In this document: in pieces, positions 6,152 to 9,971 of the stretch
How the letters are laid out: each line of letters starts with the position of its first letter
How positions within the stretch are numbered: the first letter of the stretch is position 1
NCBI GenBank assembly: GCA_012271225.1
Contig: JAAXGS010000023.1
Span: forward strand, 1-9,971
Length of the DNA stretch: 9,971 nt
Source: Dehalococcoidia bacterium
GTDB taxonomy: Bacteria; Chloroflexota; Dehalococcoidia; UBA6926
Reading direction: 5' to 3'
Made by a program: the position numbers and the translations under genes
Notes under the pieces: model-generated
What the model saw: only the letters and a program-made list of their open reading frames with translations
Databases searched by the model: none
What the model was told of the DNA's origin: nothing

Positions 6152-7165
6152 CTAGCTCTCTGTCGGCGCCATCTTGAGCCAACTGGGGTTGGTGTCTGAC
6201 GCCGGGTTGTTCGTCAGGCGAGTAACGGTTGTGCCGCTCAGGCTGCGAAGGTAGATCTCATTGTTCCCGTCACGGTCGCTCACGAATGCGATGGTGAAAC
6301 CGTCAAGCTCACTGGTCCACGAGGGTTGGGTGTTATTGTAGGCGGCGTCCGGAGTGCGGTTATTGGGTCTGCGCCCATCCGCCTCAACTCGCCAGATATG
6401 GTTCATTCCACCCTCATTGGTCGTGGCCGCGACATTCGATTGGAAGAGAACCGCGCGGCCGGAGGGATCGTATTCCGGGTAGTCCTCCACCGCGCCGGGG
6501 GCCTCAAAGTCGCCGCCGGTCGTGCGGAACGTCTCCTGCGGAATCTTCCGGATGAACTTTCCCGTATCCGCGAGGAACAGGCGAATGTCCAGAGAATCCA
6601 GTGACGGCCCCGCGGCCACGGCGATCTCACGTCCCTGCGTCTTGATGCGCGCGTTGCGGAAGATCAGGGGGGCGTCGGTGTCCGGATCAGTTGTGTCCTG
6701 GATAATCGTCTCAAGACCCATCCCGTCCGCCCCGATGCCGGTGACGGGCAGAGAATACACCTGCGGGCGGCCCTCCTCCACATCGGGTGTCGACATGGTC
6801 AGCAGCAGCATCTCATCGCCCGGGAACCAGGCGAGGGACTCGACGGTACCGCCGATCCGGCCATTCGTGATGTTCTGCGGCTCTTCGATACCGCCCACAT
6901 TCAGCAGCATGATGTCCGTCAGGTCGCCCTCCTTGCGGATGAACGCCACGCGAGCCCCATCGTGGCTCACGGACGGATAGATGTTGTCTGCGGGATCATT
7001 CGTGACCCGGGTTTCCATCGTTCCGTCATGCCAGATTGAGTAGATTTCCCAATTGCCGTCGCGGTCTGACTGGAAGAAGATGGGAATCCCCTCCTCTTCA
7101 CCGCAGCCTGCGGCGGCAGTTGTGCCGAGAATGACCAGCAGGGCTAGTCCTAGCAATCGCCTCAT
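6152..7165 (-). CDS. TolB-like (PD40/WD40-like) beta-propeller lipoprotein
   Basis: This is a predicted surface or periplasm-side lipoprotein of 337 residues. MRRLLGLALLVILGTTAAAGC is a short signal peptide with the acceptor cysteine at 21. The mature part holds PD40-type propeller blades: FQSDRDGNWEIY (31-42) with TRVTNDPADNIYPSVSHDG next, AVLFQSN further on, and SDRDGNNEIY (296-305) with TRLTNNPASDTNPSW close to the C-terminus. Such propellers in TolB and related proteins bind proteins or peptides; no enzymatic residues are visible. ATG 7165 is chosen because GGGAGGAG lies 7 bases upstream and the signal peptide starts there. A longer reading to ATG 7366 would overlap dppC and run through a hairpin terminator. 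It lies after dppC but appears to be a separate unit with its own promoter. Its partner and role are unknown. Confidence 0.85.
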   Translation of the reverse strand: MRRLLGLALLVILGTTAAAGCGEEEGIPIFFQSDRDGNWEIYSIWHDGTMETRVTNDPADNIYPSVSHDGARVAFIRKEGDLTDIMLLNVGGIEEPQNITNGRIGGTVESLAWFPGDEMLLLTMSTPDVEEGRPQVYSLPVTGIGADGMGLETIIQDTTDPDTDAPLIFRNARIKTQGREIAVAAGPSLDSLDIRLFLADTGKFIRKIPQETFRTTGGDFEAPGAVEDYPEYDPSGRAVLFQSNVAATTNEGGMNHIWRVEADGRRPNNRTPDAAYNNTQPSWTSELDGFTIAFVSDRDGNNEIYLRSLSGTTVTRLTNNPASDTNPSWLKMAPTES

Positions 7166-7196
7166 GAAATGACTCCTCCCCCGGTGCGCCGTCGTC

Positions 7197-7208
7197 GGTT
7201 CGTGAACC
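7197..7208. promoter_or_regulatory. Perfect inverted repeat, possible operator
   Basis: GGTTC-GT-GAACC is a perfect 5-base-arm palindrome. It lies 8 bases downstream of the candidate -10 element and upstream of the ribosome site of the lipoprotein gene, so it would cover the transcription start. Position suggests a repressor site or a small 5' hairpin. A 12-base palindrome can arise by chance. Confidence 0.25.
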
Positions 7209-7216
7209 CTGTCCTC

Positions 7217-7225
7217 AGTGTACCA
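7217..7225 (-). promoter_or_regulatory. Candidate extended -10 promoter for the lipoprotein gene
   Basis: On the minus strand TGGTACACT gives an extended -10 (TG, one base, then TACACT, four of six matches to TATAAT). There is no good -35 at the proper distance, which extended -10 promoters can do without. It lies between the dppC terminator and the gene start, about 50 bases before ATG 7165. Confidence 0.35.
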
Positions 7226-7234
7226 ATCCCATCC

Positions 7235-7271
7235 AAAGAGAATGCGACCCAACCCCGTGGGGCTGGGCCGC
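7235..7271 (-). terminator. Rho-independent-type terminator after dppC
   Basis: On the minus strand, 45 bases after the dppC stop, GCGGCCCAGCCC pairs with GGGTTGGGTCGC (12 pairs, including G-T pairs) around a CACG loop. The T-rich run ATTCTCTTT follows immediately. The run is interrupted by C, so termination may be partial. It separates the permease genes from the lipoprotein gene. Confidence 0.6.
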
Positions 7272-7316
7272 ATATCGTCGTGTTTTGAACGCAAGCCCGT
7301 GCGGAAGGCGCTCTCT

Positions 7317-8252
7317 CTACCGGCCGCGTAATCGTGGATCAAGCACGTCCCGGAGCGCATCGCCAAACACGTTGAACCCGAACACCGCCATGCTGAGCGC
7401 GATGCCGGGGAAGATGATCACGTGCGGCGCCAACTCCGCAAAGTCAAGCGCGTTCGCATTGAGCATTCCGCCCCAGGAGGGCAACGGTTCCGGCACCCCC
7501 AATCCCAGGAAGCTCAGCGATGCCTCCGTCGTGATTGCGGAGCCAAGCCGCCCGGTCACAACGATAATCCACGGCGCCATGGAGTTGGGCATGATGTAGC
7601 GGAAGATGAGGCGCAAATGGCTTGCGCCAATGGTGCGGCCCGCAAGGACGTAATCCGTCTTTGTCACGGACAACGCCTGCCCTCTGACCACACGGATCAT
7701 TGCCGGAAGCGCGGGGATTGAGATCGCGACGATCGTCACCTCAATGCTGAAGCTCTGCAGAATGGCGACGATTGCCATCGCAAGAATCAGGCCGGGGAAC
7801 GCCTGCAGGATGTCCACAAGGCGCTGCCCAAGAAGGTCAACCCAGCCGCCGAAGTACGCGCTGGTGATGCCCAGGACGCCAGCAATCGCTCCCGCTCCCA
7901 GCGCGACGGCGAAGCCCACGTACAGGGAAATCTGAGCGCCGAACACGATGCGGGTGAAAAGATCACGTCCGTATCTGTCTCCGCCAAGCCAGTGCTCCGA
8001 ACTTGGGGGCACCAATTGCGCGACGCCGTCCAGCGCGAACTTGTACGGCTGGCTCCCCGTATAGCTGGCGGAGTTTGCCGCGATGATCTCCCACAGCGGC
8101 GCGGTGGCCGCCATCAGAATGAGAAATGCGACCAGCGCCAGGCCCAGGAGCCCCAACGGGCGGCGGCGCCACAATATCCAGTTCCTTTGCAGAATGTTTC
8201 GGCGTACTCGCCCGCCGATGATCTCAGCTACTGCCTCTGTCTGCGCGGCCAT
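7317..8252 (-). CDS. dppC: Peptide/nickel-type ABC transporter permease DppC
   Basis: This is one of the two membrane subunits of a DppBC/OppBC importer, which takes up di- or oligopeptides, nickel complexes or similar substrates; the sequence does not tell which. The 311 residues show the N-terminal RRRPLGLLGLALVAF helix (OppC N-terminal domain), then SEHWLGGDRYGRDLFTRIVFGAQISL (in part the family hallmark HxLGTDxxGRD, here with GGD). The EAA loop lies at about 204-223 (AGRTIGASHLRLIFRYIMPN). EASLSFLGLGVPEPLPSWG is at 243-261, and NVFGDALRDVLDPRLRGR ends the protein. Ribosome site AAGGAGA stands 6 bases before ATG 8252. It lies 76 bases after dppB on the same strand, so the two are probably cotranscribed. 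No binding protein or ATPases follow; they may be encoded elsewhere. Confidence 0.93.
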   Translation of the reverse strand: MAAQTEAVAEIIGGRVRRNILQRNWILWRRRPLGLLGLALVAFLILMAATAPLWEIIAANSASYTGSQPYKFALDGVAQLVPPSSEHWLGGDRYGRDLFTRIVFGAQISLYVGFAVALGAGAIAGVLGITSAYFGGWVDLLGQRLVDILQAFPGLILAMAIVAILQSFSIEVTIVAISIPALPAMIRVVRGQALSVTKTDYVLAGRTIGASHLRLIFRYIMPNSMAPWIIVVTGRLGSAITTEASLSFLGLGVPEPLPSWGGMLNANALDFAELAPHVIIFPGIALSMAVFGFNVFGDALRDVLDPRLRGR

Positions 8253-8328
8253 CGCGTCTCTCCTTCAGTCGTCTCTCAACTCTTTCCCGTGTCGATGCGT
8301 ATCCCGTTGCTGCGATTGCTATGCCGAC

Positions 8329-8835
8329 CTAGTACCGGATGCGGGGGTCAAGCCAGCCGTACAGCAGGTCCACCCCCAGGTTGGCGAAGACCACCGCGAA
8401 GCCGGTCAGCGTCACGACCAGCTGCACAACCGGATAGTCCCGCTGGTTGATCGCGTCCACCATCATGCGGCCAACGCCCGGCAGGCCAAAGACCTGCTCC
8501 GTGACGACGAGGCCCGTGACGGTGATGGGGAGGAAGATCCCGATCAGTGTCAGAACCGGGATGAGGGCGTTCCGCATGGCGTGCCGGACGATGATCACGC
8601 GCTCGCGCAGTCCCTTGGCGCGCGCCGTGCGGATATAGTCCTCGCGCATGACCTCCAGCATCGTCGCCCGCATCATGCGCAGCGGCACGCCCATCAGGAA
8701 GCCCAGCCCGATGATGAGTGACGGCCAGATGAGCTGGGCCAGGTTGCCGAGCGGGTCCTCCCACAATGGCGTGTACCCCTGCTGGGGTATCCAGTCAAAG
8801 GTGCGGACGAAGATGAGGATCAGCATCATTCCGCT
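8329..8835 (-). repeat. Duplicated dppB segment, copy 1
   Basis: This stretch aligns without gaps to 9465-9971. A hand count finds about 49 differences in 507 bases, roughly 90% identity, and mainly silent ones: seven residues differ in the 166 compared. Similarity fades right after the stop codons. Confidence 0.9.
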
Positions 8836-9285
8836 CCAGAACGTCGGAACTGAGATGCCGAGGATGGCCAGGCCGCGGATGAGGTAGTCAAAGAAGGAGT
8901 CCTGCTTGAGCGCGGCGACCACTCCGCCGGAGATGCCCAGGATGCTGCCGATAATGAGGCCCATGACGCCCACCTGCAGGCTCAATGGCGCCTTGCGCGC
9001 CAGCAGATCGGCCATGTCCGCGTTGTAGAAGAAGGACTTGCCAAAGTCCAGCGTCAGGATGCCGAACAACCAGTCAAAGTACTGGACGTAGAGGGGGCGG
9101 TTGAGCCCCAGTTCCTCCCTCAGTTTTTCAAGCTGCTCCGGTGTCCCGACCAGGCCGCTTTCCCCGCCCAGCATCAGGACCGCCACGTCGCCGGGCGCGA
9201 CGCGCATAATCAGGAACACCACAACGGTGACGCCGAAGAGCGTCGGTATCGCCAGTAACAACCGGCGGATAATGTAAGACCACAT
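8329..9285 (-). CDS. dppB: Peptide/nickel-type ABC transporter permease DppB, complete copy
   Basis: This is the partner of DppC in the membrane channel. The 318 residues begin with the classic MWSYIIRRLLLAIPTLFGVT helix and FLIMRVAPGD (24-33). TPEQLEKLREELGLNRPLYVQYFDW follows at 48-72 in the extracellular loop. The EAA loop starts near 216 (DYIRTARAKGLRERVIIVRH) and contacts the ATPase. Then come FLPITVTGLVVTEQVFGLPG (251-270) and the ending WLDPRIRY. The start ATG 9285 has a GGGGAGGGG site 9 bases upstream and a good promoter 94 bases upstream. The last 168 codons are about 96% identical in protein to a second copy at 9465-9971. In most systems of this kind a binding-protein gene precedes dppB; here it is another dppB. 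Confidence 0.95.
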   Translation of the reverse strand: MWSYIIRRLLLAIPTLFGVTVVVFLIMRVAPGDVAVLMLGGESGLVGTPEQLEKLREELGLNRPLYVQYFDWLFGILTLDFGKSFFYNADMADLLARKAPLSLQVGVMGLIIGSILGISGGVVAALKQDSFFDYLIRGLAILGISVPTFWSGMMLILIFVRTFDWIPQQGYTPLWEDPLGNLAQLIWPSLIIGLGFLMGVPLRMMRATMLEVMREDYIRTARAKGLRERVIIVRHAMRNALIPVLTLIGIFLPITVTGLVVTEQVFGLPGVGRMMVDAINQRDYPVVQLVVTLTGFAVVFANLGVDLLYGWLDPRIRY

Positions 9286-9294
9286 CTGCTTTCG

Positions 9295-9303
9295 CCCCTC
9301 CCC
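9295..9303 (-). promoter_or_regulatory. Ribosome binding site of the complete dppB
   Basis: GGGGAGGGG on the minus strand, 9 bases before ATG 9285. It supports this start for dppB. Confidence 0.6.
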
Positions 9304-9378
9304 GTAGGCTACAAGCCAACTCAGTCCTCATTGCGCGGGCGCTGCGTAGACCGCAGTGCGTCACCCGCGTTTCGCACC

Positions 9379-9407
9379 ATGCTATGGATGCCACCCTGTT
9401 GTGTCAA
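9379..9407 (-). promoter_or_regulatory. Near-consensus sigma-70-type promoter for dppB-dppC
   Basis: On the minus strand a perfect -35 TTGACA (9402-9407) is followed by exactly 17 bases and then TAGCAT (9379-9384; four of six matches to TATAAT). Transcription would begin near 9372, giving a leader of about 87 bases before ATG 9285. It lies in the 179-base gap between the two dppB copies, so the complete dppB can be expressed independently of the upstream copy. No other clear feature was seen in the gap. Confidence 0.65.
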
Positions 9408-9464
9408 GGGATTGGCCATTCGGCTTGGCGCCATCACCGCAAAACTTCCGTCTGTTCCGCCGGT

Positions 9465-9971
9465 CTAATACCGAATGCGGGGGTCAAGCCATCCGTAGAT
9501 CAGGTCCACTCCCAGATTGGCGAAGACCACCGCGAAGCCCGTCAACGTCACAACCAACTGAACAACCGGATAGTCCCGCTGATTGATTGCGTCCACCATC
9601 ATGCGGCCAACGCCCGGCAGGCCAAAGACCTGTTCCGTGACGACGAGGCCCGTGACGGTGATGGGCAGAAAGATCCCAATCAGCGTCAGCACCGGGATCA
9701 GGGCGTTCCGCATGGCGTGGCGAACGATGATCATCCGCTCCTTCAGGCCCTTGGCGCGCGCCGTGCGGATGTAGTCCTCACGCATGACCTCCAGCATCGT
9801 CGCCCGCATCATGCGCAGCGGCACGCCCATCAGGAAGCCCAGCCCGATGATGAGCGAGGGCCAGATGAGTTGGCTCAAATTGGCGAGGGGATCCTCCCAG
9901 AGCGGGACGTACCCCTGCTCCGGTATCCAGTCAAAGGTGCGGACGAAGATGAGGATCAGCATCATTCCGCT
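9465..9971 (-). CDS. dppB: Second DppB-type permease, C-terminal part (runs off the window end)
   Basis: This frame encodes residues matching 151-318 of the complete DppB, from SGMMLILIF to WLDPRIRY, with the EAA loop (DYIRTARAKGLKERMIIVRH) intact. Seven substitutions separate it from the complete copy: E/Q, V/T, A/G, S/A, K/R, M/V and I/L. Most base changes are silent, which suggests both copies are or were under selection as working proteins. Its 5' part lies beyond the window, so whether the gene is whole cannot be seen. It is followed by the promoter of the other copy and not by a dppC of its own. It may be a tandem paralogue left after a duplication, or the join may be an assembly effect between two similar loci. 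Confidence 0.88.
   Translation of the reverse strand, partial: SGMMLILIFVRTFDWIPEQGYVPLWEDPLANLSQLIWPSLIIGLGFLMGVPLRMMRATMLEVMREDYIRTARAKGLKERMIIVRHAMRNALIPVLTLIGIFLPITVTGLVVTEQVFGLPGVGRMMVDAINQRDYPVVQLVVTLTGFAVVFANLGVDLIYGWLDPRIRY
9465..9971 (-). repeat. Duplicated dppB segment, copy 2, reaching the window end
   Basis: This is the partner of 8329-8835 at a constant offset of 1136 bases. The last 50 bases (9922-9971) are identical to 8786-8835, and the base before them differs. Confidence 0.9.

Noticed and set aside
6152..7366. A longer 404-residue reading of the lipoprotein gene starting at ATG 7366
   Set aside because: It would overlap the end of dppC, read through a terminator hairpin and bury the signal peptide 67 residues inside; ATG 7165 has a good ribosome site and begins the signal peptide.
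9128..9394. An 88-codon minus-strand frame across the start of dppB
   Set aside because: It overlaps the well-supported dppB in another frame, covers the promoter -10 region, and has no recognisable protein features.
8329..9971. A mobile element or CRISPR-like array as the reason for the repeat
   Set aside because: The repeat is confined to the dppB coding sequence, has no transposase, no terminal inverted repeats and no short regularly spaced units; it is a gene duplication.

Overview
The window looks like a short metagenomic contig that joins DNA from two different bacteria. Positions 1 to about 1250 are typical of a gammaproteobacterium: the 3' end of rho (transcription termination factor) followed by the first 290 or so codons of a gammaproteobacterial-type ubiD. 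From about 1260 on, the same open ubiD frame continues with a C-terminal part of a different family branch (the type found with menaquinone genes in Chloroflexota and similar phyla). GC content rises from about 50% to 65% or more in sampled blocks, and the codon style changes. The join lies at the UbiD motif EGPFGDHTGYY, a place where unrelated organisms are most alike. I read this as a probable assembly chimera, or less likely a real hybrid gene. Everything after 1260 appears to come from one GC-rich bacterium, tentatively Chloroflexota-like. The taxon is inferred from family resemblance only.

Layout, plus strand (385-5991): six closely packed genes, ubiD - ubiA - ubiX - ABC substrate-binding lipoprotein - ABC ATPase - ABC permease. 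They have ATGA overlaps at ubiD/ubiA and ubiX/binding protein and gaps of 6-19 bases elsewhere. UbiA-, UbiX- and UbiD-type enzymes attach and decarboxylate a quinone precursor ring. In a genome like the downstream one the likely product is menaquinone by the futalosine route (MqnP, MqnM, MqnL). The attached NMT1/SsuA-type importer, with all its core parts present, is the most interesting biology here: its substrate is unknown but may feed this pathway, for example a quinone precursor or a flavin/thiamine-type precursor for the prenyl-FMN cofactor.

Convergent gap (5992-6151): a strong hairpin, probably a terminator, separates the two gene sets.

Minus strand (6152-9971), read from right to left: the 3' part of a dppB-type permease gene that runs off the window end, a 179-base gap with a near-consensus promoter, a complete second dppB, dppC, a hairpin terminator, and a TolB-like beta-propeller lipoprotein gene. 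The two dppB copies are about 90% identical over the 507 shared bases. The window ends inside a 50-base stretch identical in both copies, which suggests that the contig broke at this repeat. No RNA genes, CRISPR arrays, transposases or integrases were seen.
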